Notes under the pieces: model-generated
Databases searched by the model: none
Told to the model about the DNA's origin: nothing
What the model saw: the letters and a program-made list of their open reading frames with translations, nothing else
Position numbers and translations under genes: made by a program
DNA from: JAUWVG01 sp964633715
GTDB lineage: Bacteria; Acidobacteriota; Aminicenantia; Aminicenantales; Aminicenantaceae
DNA: 64,000 bases
Reading direction: 5' to 3'
Assembly: GCA_964633715.1 (NCBI GenBank)
Contig: CAZWHQ010000011.1
Span: 1 to 64,000 of the forward strand
Part shown: positions 18,265-27,582 of the stretch, piece by piece
Layout of the letters: each line of letters opens with the position of its first letter
Position numbering within the stretch: the stretch's first letter is position 1

Positions 18265-18951
18265 TTAATATATAGATCCCACATCCCTCTGATCGACAGG
18301 GGATGAACTGATGGTCATCATATTTTCCAGTAAATCTCTTTTTTCTCTGTAGGCAGCCAACAGAAAATTCCGAGAATCTAAATTGTTTGGCCTGCTGAGA
18401 ATGGCTTCCTTACAGGCCGTAATAGAGTCATCTATGATATCGAGATTTTCTTGAAACACGACATAGAGCTGAGGATCAATATTTTCTTCTCGAACAGAAA
18501 CAGCCTCCCACAACGCATCGATGGCCTTTTGATAGTAGAGTTCAGCTTCTTCCAGTTTTGAGATAACATACTGCTCTGAATTGGCGACAGGCGTAGAGAG
18601 CTTTGGCACTATCGTTAGAGCCCCGACAACAATGATCAAAAGAAGCGCTGCACTGACCACCCATCCCATCGAACTGGGAGAAAAGACAAACCTCCTCTGT
18701 CTGATGGGAGATGGACGGAGAGCTTCCTTTTGCTTTTCTTTAATTCCGGTAGCAATTTTAAACCACGTTTGTCCAGAAGGGGCAAACTCCATAAGCCCTT
18801 GGGCCCCCGTTTTAATTTTTTTAAAATCCTCGTGAAGTTTTTGACATTCTGGGCAGCTCTCTAGATGTTTCTCAACCAATTGTTTCTCGGTAGAATTGAG
18901 TTCATTGTCCACATAATCACTAATTTTTTGCAAAGCGGCTGAACATCTCAT
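18265..18951 (-). CDS. anti-sigma factor with zinc-finger domain
   Basis: A 228-residue membrane protein. The start at 18951 (GAGGAG upstream, 10 bases after the sigma stop) is preferred over 18984, which overlaps the sigma gene. The N-terminal domain (about 1-45) has the anti-sigma zinc finger pattern HLESCPEC. One membrane segment (about 117-140, WVVSAALLLIIVVGALTIV) separates it from an acidic, helical extracytoplasmic tail. It should hold the ECF sigma factor encoded immediately upstream inactive until an envelope signal arrives. Confidence 0.87.
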   Translation of the reverse strand: MRCSAALQKISDYVDNELNSTEKQLVEKHLESCPECQKLHEDFKKIKTGAQGLMEFAPSGQTWFKIATGIKEKQKEALRPSPIRQRRFVFSPSSMGWVVSAALLLIIVVGALTIVPKLSTPVANSEQYVISKLEEAELYYQKAIDALWEAVSVREENIDPQLYVVFQENLDIIDDSITACKEAILSRPNNLDSRNFLLAAYREKRDLLENMMTISSSPVDQRDVGSIY

Positions 18952-18961
18952 ATTCGTCTCC

Positions 18962-19642
18962 TCATCTGAGTTGTTTCTTCTCAAGTTTTTGCCTGATCTT
19001 CATCCGAGCCTTAAAAAGCTGTGATTTGGAGGTACCAACTGTGCACCCCAAAATTTGAGCGATCTCCTTGTGTTTGAAGCCCTGAACATCATGGAGCAAA
19101 AACACACTCTTCAGCTTTGTTGGAAGGCTCTGAATGGCTTCTTCTAGCGGCTTTTCCAGCATCTTTTCTGACACATTTTGAGTGTTCTCTCCAACTGTGT
19201 ACTCAATGCTGCTTAAAGGAACTGCCTGCTGCAGCACTTTTTTGTGGCTGCGCAGATAACTGAGGCAGGTGTTGACGGCTATTCGGTACATCCACCCGGC
19301 AAATGCCTCGTCCCTATCCAGGGTTTCAAGATGCGTGAATACTCGTATGAATATATCCTGCAGGAGATCTTCTGCAGATGCGGCATTGTATGTGTAGCGA
19401 TAGGCCAAGCTGAACATCCGTCCTTTAAACTGTTCATAGAGCAATCCCATAGACTGGGAATCCCCTTCACGGGAACGCCTGACCAAGTTGTTTAAAAGTT
19501 CTGAATCCCCGAAATCAGTTTTGACATTTGTGTCTTCTTTTTTTCTGTGATCCATGACCAACACTTTGGGCCTTATTTTATCATAACTGCCAGCCAATAA
19601 GCTTTCTCGAATTTTTGTTTGAACGGCCGCAAAGTTTGACAT
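18962..19642 (-). CDS. ECF-type RNA polymerase sigma factor
   Basis: A 226-residue sigma70-family factor with regions 2 and 4 only. Region 2 covers LYEQFKGRMFSLAYRYT to the WMYRIAVNTCLSYLRSHKK end; region 4 covers SLPTKLKSVFLLHDVQGF and the helix-turn-helix HKEIAQILGCTVGTSKSQLF. The first ~45 residues are an unusual basic extension; a second ATG at 19555 would remove it, but the ATG at 19642 has the better ribosome site (AAAGGA). It heads the operon sigma, anti-sigma, DUF4097 protein. A candidate self-controlled promoter lies at 19661-19689. Confidence 0.9.
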   Translation of the reverse strand: MSNFAAVQTKIRESLLAGSYDKIRPKVLVMDHRKKEDTNVKTDFGDSELLNNLVRRSREGDSQSMGLLYEQFKGRMFSLAYRYTYNAASAEDLLQDIFIRVFTHLETLDRDEAFAGWMYRIAVNTCLSYLRSHKKVLQQAVPLSSIEYTVGENTQNVSEKMLEKPLEEAIQSLPTKLKSVFLLHDVQGFKHKEIAQILGCTVGTSKSQLFKARMKIRQKLEKKQLR

Positions 19643-19660
19643 TTTTTTCCTTTACCCACC

Positions 19661-19689
19661 ATGATGCATTTCAGGGACAAAAGGTTGCC
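19661..19689 (-). promoter_or_regulatory. candidate ECF-type promoter of the first sigma operon
   Basis: On the minus strand GGCAACC, then 16 bases beginning TTTTGTC, then CATCAT. The -35 with AAC and the following TTTT resemble the site upstream of the second ECF sigma gene (48145-48173): both read AACCTTTT, purine, TC. The -10 half matches poorly and the leader would be very short, so this is tentative. Confidence 0.32.
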
Positions 19690-19839
19690 TCTGACCTCAT
19701 ATTTTTTATGATTTATTAGGGAAAAAGAATCAGATTTTGAGCCATTTCTCGATTTTTTGCCCAAACTTATATCGATTTGCACTTTCACATATTCTTAGAA
19801 CATAAATCTTGGAGTTTCGACTGGACGTGATTTTTGCTC

Positions 19840-22116
19840 TCACTTTGTCCATGCATAGCCGATCTTGACAAAAAATGTGCGATCCGATTGTATAAGATCC
19901 AATCCAGTCATCCCTAAATAATTGTCTGAATATCCCAAGAAGAAAACGGTTTGAGGATTGAGCTTAAAGGAAAAAAGAAATTGTGTGAAAAAAGTTTGTG
20001 TTTTGGGAAGGACGGGAGAAAGATAAAGGTCTGGATTACGAGAAACATCGAGGTATTGGACAATCGCACGGATAAACACCTTGACACTGAAATTAAAAAC
20101 AAAATGGACCTGGGACAGATTTGCTGTAAATATTTTTTCTCTTTTGAGGTCCAGCCGCTGAAACGTATGGCTGAGGTTAAAGTTTATGTGCCGGCCCAAA
20201 CTCACTTCTGCGAATGGAGCTAACATCGTTTGGTTAGCCTTCCGGGCATTCGAATAATCAACAGCATGCCCAAAGACACTCGTCAATTGAAAGCGAAGTC
20301 CATTGACGGGTTTCATCTCTCCATAGAGAGTGAATCCATCTAAATCATAATATTCTTTCAAATAGAGTTCCCTATTCCGGCTGTACTGCAGCACAGCCGT
20401 GGATTGGAGAGGTCCCTGGTACATACCTTGGACACTGACTTGTTGGTCAGTCACATTCCCGTCATGATCCCAGGTCGCACGGCCGTTGACAGCAAAGTTG
20501 AGCACAGTGAACCAGTCGTCTCTCTCTCCCCAAAAAAGACGGCCAAAATTTCCGCTAACCGTCCGAACATCCACCCGGGGGACATATCCATTATCCGCCC
20601 TGAATCCTGGTACACGATCACTGTAGTCCACTCCATAACGCCAGTTTCGGCTCATGTGAAAATAATTTGTCGTGAACGCAAATCCGCTAAAAGGAGATTC
20701 ATCCTGACCGAAAGTCAAAGCGATGTCTTGAGGATATTTTGTTTCGGAATGAAGATACTGAAATTGTACGGTGTCGGTTTGAGAAAGGCGGAAAAATCCA
20801 TCAAAGCCCGCGACATGATTGTAATAATCATCCGCTGCACGGCCTGTATAAAGAAGGCCAATCGTAGAGTTTTCTCCCACATCACGGCGGTAGCGGACAA
20901 CACCACTTGCCACCTCTTGATCCAAGGACGTTGAGAGGGATCCCTGATTTGAAGGGAAAAGGAGATTGTTGATCTGGTCATAGGCGCCAAAAAAACCAAA
21001 GGCATTTTTCCCGACTTTGCCCGTAAATTTTACTCCGCCAAAGGGGTCGGCGATCGTTCGTGTAAAGACAGCTTCAATAGGCGTAAGGAAAAAATCGGCC
21101 CCTTCAAGAAAAAAAGGCCGCTTTTCAGGATAGCGAAGAGCAAACCTTGTATTGACCTCCATCTGCGCCACATCCGCTTCGATCTGGGAGAAATCAGGAT
21201 TGACCGTAGCATTTAGAATCAAATTGGGTGTTATTCCCCATCTTGCTGAAATTCCCGGATCCGCAATAATTTTCCCGGCCTTCAAGTCTCCGGCTGGGAA
21301 ATTATCCCTGGAATCTGTTCTGACGGCTGTAAAGGTCGGATCCAATTCCAGATTTAGGCCTGAAGATATGCCCTGGATCCCCACAATTTTGTTAAACTGG
21401 CAAAGGAGACAGGTGATATTTCTATCCTGGCGATTGGAGTTGATCCGGTGGCGAACATTTCGAGGATAGGAACGCCCTGCCTGGAATCCCCAGGTTTGGA
21501 TTTCGTCTGTTTCAGGAAACCTCAGCTGATTAAAGGGAATGGCAATCTCGACGGCGTAACCCCATTCAAAAATCTTAGCCTCGGATTTCCAAATGGCATC
21601 CCATGAAAAATCTTCATATCCTTCCAGTTCGCTGAAATTGGCGTCCGCCTGGACCCCCAGAGGATTAACTCTGAATTGAAAGCCGCGGCGTTCGTCACTA
21701 AATGTATCGATGAGCAGAGAGATGTGGTCATCCTGAATAAAGATCTCCATTGAATCCCGGTCCATAAGGTGGGCCCGGATTTTTGAAGGATCGGGATCAA
21801 AGCATCGGAAGCCGACATAGAAGTTGCGGTTGTCAAATGTGACCAGGCAATCCGTTTCTACCGGAGGCGGAACATTATCCCCCGGCATCCACTCAAAGGG
21901 AAGCTTAATGACTTCACAATCGTTCCATGCCGGATCATCCAGAATTCCATCCACTTTGATCTCTGAACTTGCTTTAGTGACAGCGTACTGGGCCGCTTCT
22001 GGTTTATCGGCTGGGTTGTCCTGAACCGCAGGTAATCCAAAAGTATAAAAAAATAGGATTCCTAAAAAACAAAAAAGAAAATAGAGATATCTCTGGAGGG
22101 ACTTACTTTTAACCAC
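19840..22116 (-). CDS. outer-membrane protein with CBM9-like and DUF5916 domains
   Basis: About 758 residues. I prefer the GTG at 22116 (GAGGAG 6 bases upstream, positively charged start) to the ATG at 22137. A signal peptide is followed by a carbohydrate-binding family 9-like domain (VDGILDDPAWNDCE to the LIDTFSDERRGFQFRVNPLGVQAD region), then a long beta-rich DUF5916 region with alternating aromatic residues, ending in a strand with the outer-membrane-like end IGYAWTK. Members are thought to be barrels; some are annotated as hydrolases by context. No enzymatic motif is seen. Confidence 0.8.
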   Translation of the reverse strand: MVKSKSLQRYLYFLFCFLGILFFYTFGLPAVQDNPADKPEAAQYAVTKASSEIKVDGILDDPAWNDCEVIKLPFEWMPGDNVPPPVETDCLVTFDNRNFYVGFRCFDPDPSKIRAHLMDRDSMEIFIQDDHISLLIDTFSDERRGFQFRVNPLGVQADANFSELEGYEDFSWDAIWKSEAKIFEWGYAVEIAIPFNQLRFPETDEIQTWGFQAGRSYPRNVRHRINSNRQDRNITCLLCQFNKIVGIQGISSGLNLELDPTFTAVRTDSRDNFPAGDLKAGKIIADPGISARWGITPNLILNATVNPDFSQIEADVAQMEVNTRFALRYPEKRPFFLEGADFFLTPIEAVFTRTIADPFGGVKFTGKVGKNAFGFFGAYDQINNLLFPSNQGSLSTSLDQEVASGVVRYRRDVGENSTIGLLYTGRAADDYYNHVAGFDGFFRLSQTDTVQFQYLHSETKYPQDIALTFGQDESPFSGFAFTTNYFHMSRNWRYGVDYSDRVPGFRADNGYVPRVDVRTVSGNFGRLFWGERDDWFTVLNFAVNGRATWDHDGNVTDQQVSVQGMYQGPLQSTAVLQYSRNRELYLKEYYDLDGFTLYGEMKPVNGLRFQLTSVFGHAVDYSNARKANQTMLAPFAEVSLGRHINFNLSHTFQRLDLKREKIFTANLSQVHFVFNFSVKVFIRAIVQYLDVSRNPDLYLSPVLPKTQTFFTQFLFSFKLNPQTVFFLGYSDNYLGMTGLDLIQSDRTFFVKIGYAWTK

Positions 22117-22229
22117 ACTCTTCTCCTCATAAAACACATATGATAATTAGACCAGCTCTAGATATGTTATACGTTGTATTCACAAAAATAGTCACTCATG
22201 ATAAGATTCTTTTTTAACAGTAGGACAAC

Positions 22230-23213
22230 ATGAACAAACATCACAGACTCCTTTTTATTTCCGTCCTCTTATTATTTATATTTTCTTCATGGGGCTGTAA
22301 GGACAAAACGACGGATCCAGGCGATCTTGAAGTTTCTGGTCTGATCGAAGCCGTAGAAATCGAAATTCGGCCGCAAGTTTCCGGCGAGGTTGTAGACATT
22401 CTAGTCAAAGAGGGTCAGTTGGTGGAAAAAGGCCAGGTGTTGTGCCTTATCGATGACAAAAAAATCAAGATTCAAATCGACCAGCTCCATGCCGGACTGG
22501 AAGGCCTGAACGCAAAATTGAAGCTTCTCAGGAAGGGCACTAAAAAAGAGATCATAGCAGTCGCCAAAAACCAGTTGGACGCCGCCCAGGAAGAACTGGA
22601 AATGGCGCAAAAAAATCAGGAACGGATGTCACATCTTCTACAAGAGGGAGCCGTATCCGAAGTCCAGAAGGAAGAAGCTGATTTAAAGCTCAAGGCCGTC
22701 TCCGAAAAAAAGGAAATCGCAGAGGAAAATTACCAGCTGGCGCTAAGAGGGAGAGAAAAGGAAGAGATGGAGATTGTCGAGGCCGAGATAAAAAACCTCT
22801 CCGCTCAGGAAGAACTGCTTCTTGTCCAGCTGGAAGAGACCCAGATCACTTCACCAGTAAGCGGAATGATCGAAATCCGGCACATCGAATTAGGAGAACT
22901 GGCCTCCCCCCAGTTTCCTCTCTTCAGTTTGATAAATCTGGATTTGACCTATGTCAAGGCCTATGTCCCGGAAAAATATCTGGGCAATATCAAGTTGGGA
23001 AGTTCTGTGGATGTGACCTGTGATTCATTCCCTGAGAAAACCTTTCAAGGAAAAGTCGATTTTATATCAGACCAGGCCGAATTTGCGCCCAAAAATATCC
23101 AGACCAAAGAAGAGCGCCTCAAGCTCGTGTTTATGATTAAGTCCTATATAACCAACCAAGATCAGGTGCTCAAACCCGGGATGCCCGTAGATGTTAGAAT
23201 TTCTGTAGAATGA
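22230..23213 (+). CDS. HlyD-family periplasmic adaptor of an ABC exporter (YbhG-like)
   Basis: A 327-residue membrane fusion protein, probably a lipoprotein (signal then a SWGC box, C23). It has the standard order: biotinyl-lipoyl half (SGLIEAVEIEIRPQVSGEV), a long coiled-coil hairpin (about 85-195), the second lipoyl half (ETQITSPVSGMIEIRH) and a beta-barrel end. The stop overlaps the first ATPase start by four bases (ATGA). With two ATPases and two permeases it completes an exporter like E. coli YbhGFSR, linking the inner-membrane pump to an outer-membrane TolC-type channel. Confidence 0.9.
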   Translation: MNKHHRLLFISVLLLFIFSSWGCKDKTTDPGDLEVSGLIEAVEIEIRPQVSGEVVDILVKEGQLVEKGQVLCLIDDKKIKIQIDQLHAGLEGLNAKLKLLRKGTKKEIIAVAKNQLDAAQEELEMAQKNQERMSHLLQEGAVSEVQKEEADLKLKAVSEKKEIAEENYQLALRGREKEEMEIVEAEIKNLSAQEELLLVQLEETQITSPVSGMIEIRHIELGELASPQFPLFSLINLDLTYVKAYVPEKYLGNIKLGSSVDVTCDSFPEKTFQGKVDFISDQAEFAPKNIQTKEERLKLVFMIKSYITNQDQVLKPGMPVDVRISVE

Positions 23214-24124
23214 TCGCCGTCAAAACCGAAGATCTCACAAAAACATTTGAAAAAATCCAGGCCATCCATCAAATAAACCTCGACATAAGGAAGGGAGAAC
23301 TCATAGGGATCATCGGTCCTGACGGAGCGGGAAAGACAACACTGCTGCGTCTTCTTGTCGGCCTTCTCAAGCCCACCTCTGGAAAGATCTGGATTACGGA
23401 CCTCGATATGTCCAAAAACCAGAATAATATTAAAAACATCATCGGGTATATGCCGCAGCATTTCAGCCTGTACGGGGATCTCAGTGTGTCGGAGAATATG
23501 AAATTTTTTGCAGATCTCTACAAGGTGCCAAAAGCGCAGTATGAAGAAAGGAAAAAAGAGCTCCTTCAGTTCAGCGCTCTGGCTCCCTTCCAGAACCGCC
23601 TGGCCAGAAATCTTTCCGGGGGCATGCAGAAAAAACTGGCTCTTTCGTGCAATCTTTTTCACACACCGGACATTCTTTTTCTTGATGAACCCACAACCGG
23701 AGTGGATCCGGTCTCCCGGAAAGAGCTCTGGGATTTTTTATTCACACTCAAAAATCAAGGCATCACACTCATCGTCAGTACGCCCTATATGGATGAGGCG
23801 CAAAAATGTCACAGGGTCGCTCTCCTCTATAATGGAGAAGTCCTCGCCTTTGCCAAACCGGAGGAGTTAATCAAAAATTTTACAAATACGGTTTTCGAAT
23901 TCACAAGTGATGTGAAAAATGCACGCACACTATTAAAAAAACTTCCTTCCCTACAGAACATCTATCCTTATGCCGAAACACTGCATCTGACATTCCCTCC
24001 AGGAATAGACGGTGTCAAAAAAATACGAGATTTTTGCCAAAAACAGAATATTCAGATCCAAAACATCAGGAGAATCGATCCCTCATTTGAGGACACTTTT
24101 CTCGATTTATTAAGCCGCCAATGA
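23210..24124 (+). CDS. ABC exporter ATPase 1 (YbhF N-half-like), H-loop altered
   Basis: A 304-residue ABC ATPase. Walker A is GPDGAGKT (36-43), signature LSGGM (135-139), Walker B LFLDEP (156-161). The H-loop, normally TSHYMDE, reads STPYMDE: the switch histidine is proline at 192, whereas the partner ATPase keeps histidine at the same residue number. This suggests an asymmetric dimer with one weak catalytic site. In E. coli YbhF the two ATPase halves are fused; here they are separate genes overlapping by four bases. A C-terminal ~75-residue domain follows the nucleotide-binding domain. Confidence 0.92.
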   Translation: MIAVKTEDLTKTFEKIQAIHQINLDIRKGELIGIIGPDGAGKTTLLRLLVGLLKPTSGKIWITDLDMSKNQNNIKNIIGYMPQHFSLYGDLSVSENMKFFADLYKVPKAQYEERKKELLQFSALAPFQNRLARNLSGGMQKKLALSCNLFHTPDILFLDEPTTGVDPVSRKELWDFLFTLKNQGITLIVSTPYMDEAQKCHRVALLYNGEVLAFAKPEELIKNFTNTVFEFTSDVKNARTLLKKLPSLQNIYPYAETLHLTFPPGIDGVKKIRDFCQKQNIQIQNIRRIDPSFEDTFLDLLSRQ

Positions 24125-24885
24125 ACAGTATAGACGTCCATTTGCTTACAAAAAAATTTGGCCGCTTCACGGCTGTAGACAATGTGACTTTTAACGTGGA
24201 AAAGGGAGAAATTTTTGGCTTCCTCGGGCCCAACGGGGCTGGGAAATCGACCACCATTCGCATGTTATGTGGCATTATCCAGCCGACATCGGGTTCGGCC
24301 TCAGTGGGAGGATTCGATGTCAATTCTCACCCTGAGGATATCAAAAAAATCATCGGATATATGTCCCAAAAATTCACGCTCTATTTGGATCTGACTGTCG
24401 AAGAAAATATCGATTTTTACAGCGGCATTCACAAACTGCCTTCAAAACTTAAAACGGAACGAAAAAAATGGGTTCTCCGGATGGCCGGCCTCAAGGGACG
24501 GGAAGCCACTCTCACCAGAGATCTTTCCGGAGGCTGGAAGCAACGGCTTTCGCTTGGATGTTCTATCCTGCATCAACCGGAAATTCTCTTCCTTGACGAA
24601 CCCACGGCCAGCGTCGACCCCTCCTCCCGACGGGATTTTTGGGATTTGATTTACGATCTGTCCGAGCAGGGGACAACGGTTTTTGTCACGTCCCATTACA
24701 TGGACGAGGTCGAGAGGTGCCACAGGATGGCCATTATCTACAATGGCATTATTATCGCCCGAGGATCCCCTAAAAAATTAAAGGAGCAGTATACAGGAAA
24801 ACCGGAATCCTCTCTGGAAGATGTGTTCATCTCTGCCATAAAAAGAGAAAAAGCGAAAGAAAACGGGAAGGGGAATGAAAAGTAG
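24121..24885 (+). CDS. ABC exporter ATPase 2 (YbhF C-half-like)
   Basis: A 254-residue ABC ATPase with all motifs intact: Walker A GPNGAGKS (36-43), signature LSGGW (135-139), Walker B LFLDEP (156-161) and H-loop TSHYMDE with H192. It overlaps the previous ATPase gene by four bases and the first permease gene by eleven, so the set is translationally coupled. It pairs with ATPase 1 to drive the two ABC-2 permeases. Confidence 0.93.
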   Translation: MNSIDVHLLTKKFGRFTAVDNVTFNVEKGEIFGFLGPNGAGKSTTIRMLCGIIQPTSGSASVGGFDVNSHPEDIKKIIGYMSQKFTLYLDLTVEENIDFYSGIHKLPSKLKTERKKWVLRMAGLKGREATLTRDLSGGWKQRLSLGCSILHQPEILFLDEPTASVDPSSRRDFWDLIYDLSEQGTTVFVTSHYMDEVERCHRMAIIYNGIIIARGSPKKLKEQYTGKPESSLEDVFISAIKREKAKENGKGNEK

Positions 24886-26011
24886 AACCCTGCCTCTTTT
24901 AAAAAAAGAGACGCTTCACATCTTAAGAGATCCGCGCAGCCTCTATCTGGCTATCGGCCTGCCGATTATGCTTCTAATTCTCTTTGGTTTTGCCATCACC
25001 TTTGACGTCAAAAATGTCCCGGTGGCGGCTGTCGATTTGGATGGCACAACGCTGTCCAGGGATCTTATCTCCAGGCTCCGGGCTAGCCGATACTTTGACC
25101 TTAAGATTTTAAAAACATCGAGTACGGATGTCGAGAGTTTACTTGATAGGGGAGAGGTGCGGTTTGTCCTTGTTCTTCCATCGGGATTTTCTCGCGATCT
25201 CTCTGCGGGAAAGGAAACAGGGCTGCAACTTTTAGTCGATGGGAGCGACAGCAATTCGGCCCAGGTGGCCTTGGGTTACATGTCAGGCCTTGTTCAGACC
25301 TTTTCTGTAAACATCTTGCTCGAAAAAGTCCAAAAAATAGGAATATCCATCCCCATGCACCTGCCCCCTTTTGAGGTAGAGCCCCGGGTCTGGTACAATC
25401 CCGAGCTGCGCAGCACAAATTTTATCATTCCCGGCCTTATTGCCGTGCTGATGATGGTTATTGCAGCCATGCTGACATCCTTAACCGTATCCCGGGAATG
25501 GGAAATGGGCACAATGGAGCAGTTGATCGCCACGCCCATCCGGTCGTACGAGATGATTTTTGGGAAACTTTTTCCCTACTATGTTATAGGTTTGATCCAG
25601 ACAGCCCTGGTTATTCTCGTCGGCCAGCTCCTTTTTGGCGTGCCATTCAGGGGCAATCTACTCTTTCTTTTTCTGGTCTCCAGCCTCTTTCTTATCTGCG
25701 GACTAGGGATAGGGCTTTTTATTTCGACCGTGTCAAAATCGCAGCAGCTCTCGTTTATGCTCTCTATTATCCTGACGTTTCTGCCGGCCTTTTTGCTCTC
25801 AGGATTTCTCTTTCCTGTGGATGCGATGCCTCGTTTGATCCGGATAGTCACCAACTTTGTCCCGGCCAAATACTTCCTGACCGTGCTGAGAGGAATTTTT
25901 CTCAAAGGCACAGGGCTGGCAGTCTACTGGCAGGAGGTGGCCGCGCTTTTTATCTTTGCCGTCATCATTGTCGCCGCATGTGCGAAAAAATTCAAATTGA
26001 GCCTGGAATAA
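24875..26011 (+). CDS. ABC-2 type permease 1 (YbhS-like)
   Basis: A 378-residue inner-membrane protein of the ABC-2 family: one N-terminal membrane segment, a large extracytoplasmic domain (about 45-175), then five membrane segments. The typical WEMGTMEQLIATPI loop and the LSGFLFPVDAMP segment are present. It starts inside the ATPase 2 gene (11-base overlap) with GAAGGGG upstream, and the second permease follows one base after its stop. Together they would export a drug-like or lipid-like compound; the substrate cannot be inferred. Confidence 0.92.
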   Translation: MKSRTLPLLKKETLHILRDPRSLYLAIGLPIMLLILFGFAITFDVKNVPVAAVDLDGTTLSRDLISRLRASRYFDLKILKTSSTDVESLLDRGEVRFVLVLPSGFSRDLSAGKETGLQLLVDGSDSNSAQVALGYMSGLVQTFSVNILLEKVQKIGISIPMHLPPFEVEPRVWYNPELRSTNFIIPGLIAVLMMVIAAMLTSLTVSREWEMGTMEQLIATPIRSYEMIFGKLFPYYVIGLIQTALVILVGQLLFGVPFRGNLLFLFLVSSLFLICGLGIGLFISTVSKSQQLSFMLSIILTFLPAFLLSGFLFPVDAMPRLIRIVTNFVPAKYFLTVLRGIFLKGTGLAVYWQEVAALFIFAVIIVAACAKKFKLSLE

Positions 26012-26012
26012 A

Positions 26013-27128
26013 ATGTTTAGCGTTATACGTCACATAATCAAAAAAGAATTTATCCAAACATTCCGTGACAAAAGAATGATTCTTCCGCTTTTTATCGCTC
26101 CCGTACTCCAACTAATTTTATTTGGCTTCGCAGCCACAACAGATGTAAAAAATATTTCTATCGGCATTCTCGACTATGACAAGAGCTCCGAAAGCCGGGC
26201 CCTTGTCAGCAATTTTCTCCATACAGAGGCCTTCCGTCTCGACCACACGATCGGCTCAACAGATGAAATCGACACTCTCATCCAAACAGGCGACATCAAA
26301 GTGGCAATAGTCATCCCCTCTTTTTTCCAAAAAAACCTCAACACCGGAAAAAAGACATCCATCCAGATTATTCTCGACGGTTCGGACGCCAATTCCGCCA
26401 CCATCGTTTTGAGCTATATCACTCGGCTTCTCAATAGCCATTCTGAACAAATTCTTACCGAAGTTCTCGGCCGCAACACATTCGGGCTTCTCAAACCTCA
26501 GGAGAGGATCTGGTACAATCCCGACCTTAAAAGTTCTATCTATATGGTGCCGGGAGTTATCTGTCTCATCCTCCTTTTGACCACGCTGCTTTTAACGGCC
26601 ATGGCTATTACAAAAGAGAGGGAAATAGGGACTCTGGAGACTCTTGTCGTATCCCCCATCAAACCATGGGAGCTCATGATTGGAAAAACAGCCCCATTCG
26701 TTCTGATCGGCCTCGCAGATATCATGCTGATCCTTCTGGCAGGAAAAATCATTTTTGGGCTCCCCATCAGAGGCAGCATTCTCTTTCTTCTCGGCGTATC
26801 GCTGCTCTTTATCGTCACTACCCTCAGTATCGGGCTTTTAGTCTCAACGATCTCCCGGACTCAGCAGCAGGCCATGACGAGCGTTTTGTTCTTCCTGATG
26901 CCGGCCTTGCTCCTTTCAGGAATTTTCACACCCATTGAAAGCATGCCAAAAGCCATCCAGTACCTGACCTTTCTCAATCCTCTCAGATATTTCGGGAGGG
27001 CTGTAAGAGGTATTCTCCTCAAGGGAAACGGGCCCGACGTCCTCTGGCCGGAAATTCTCGCTCTTTTTCTATTTGGACTGATAGTTTCAGGAGTCAGTTC
27101 TCTGCGCTTTCGAAAGCACCTCGAATAG
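26013..27128 (+). CDS. ABC-2 type permease 2 (YbhR-like)
   Basis: A 371-residue paralogue of the preceding permease with the same layout: N-terminal membrane segment, extracytoplasmic domain with the DGSDANSATIVLSYI stretch, then five membrane segments with the REIGTLETLVVSPI loop and LSGIFTPIESMPKAIQ. Both permeases share the RIWYNP/RVWYNP motif before the transmembrane block. It is the last gene of the exporter operon; the next gene is convergent, with 18 bp between. Confidence 0.92.
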   Translation: MFSVIRHIIKKEFIQTFRDKRMILPLFIAPVLQLILFGFAATTDVKNISIGILDYDKSSESRALVSNFLHTEAFRLDHTIGSTDEIDTLIQTGDIKVAIVIPSFFQKNLNTGKKTSIQIILDGSDANSATIVLSYITRLLNSHSEQILTEVLGRNTFGLLKPQERIWYNPDLKSSIYMVPGVICLILLLTTLLLTAMAITKEREIGTLETLVVSPIKPWELMIGKTAPFVLIGLADIMLILLAGKIIFGLPIRGSILFLLGVSLLFIVTTLSIGLLVSTISRTQQQAMTSVLFFLMPALLLSGIFTPIESMPKAIQYLTFLNPLRYFGRAVRGILLKGNGPDVLWPEILALFLFGLIVSGVSSLRFRKHLE

Positions 27129-27146
27129 AGATATCTTGTTGGAGTA

Positions 27147-27521
27147 TTACTCTTTTTGGATTGGAGCTTTAAAATACTGAATGGATTCCTCTTTAACAAG
27201 GATGATGATCGAATAAATCCCGAGCGCCGTTCCCAGAGGAATATTCAACAGGCTGATAAAAGAGACGATCAGGGTTAGGATCCTTCCCCACTCTTTCTTT
27301 TTCAGCAAGCCAATGCCGACGATGATCTTGGGGAGCCCAAACAGTGCAAAGAAAAAAACAGCCACCGATCCCACTGTCCTCAAAATAAAGGGCGCTTCAC
27401 GACCCATATCCGGGATGAAGGAAATACCAAAGAGAAGCAAAAATCCCAGAAAACCGAACAACAGCGATAATCCTCCCATTACAATCCATAAAATCCCAAT
27501 GAGTTTGATATTCTGTTCCAT
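27147..27521 (-). CDS. small four-segment membrane protein
   Basis: A 124-residue hydrophobic protein. ATG 27521 follows a clear AAGGAGGA site, so the longer frame (from 27644) that overlaps the phosphate transporter gene is not used. Four membrane segments are visible (around 5-30, 45-70, 72-80 and 92-115) with the sequence KKKEWGRILTLIVSFI between segments three and four, as in small DUF-type membrane proteins of unknown function. It follows the PiT gene by 61 bases and could be expressed from that operon or alone. Confidence 0.6.
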   Translation of the reverse strand: MEQNIKLIGILWIVMGGLSLLFGFLGFLLLFGISFIPDMGREAPFILRTVGSVAVFFFALFGLPKIIVGIGLLKKKEWGRILTLIVSFISLLNIPLGTALGIYSIIILVKEESIQYFKAPIQKE

Positions 27522-27582
27522 GGCTATCCTCCTTTTTTCTTTCTTCTCTATACTATTTATACGAAATAACTCAAGATGAGGT

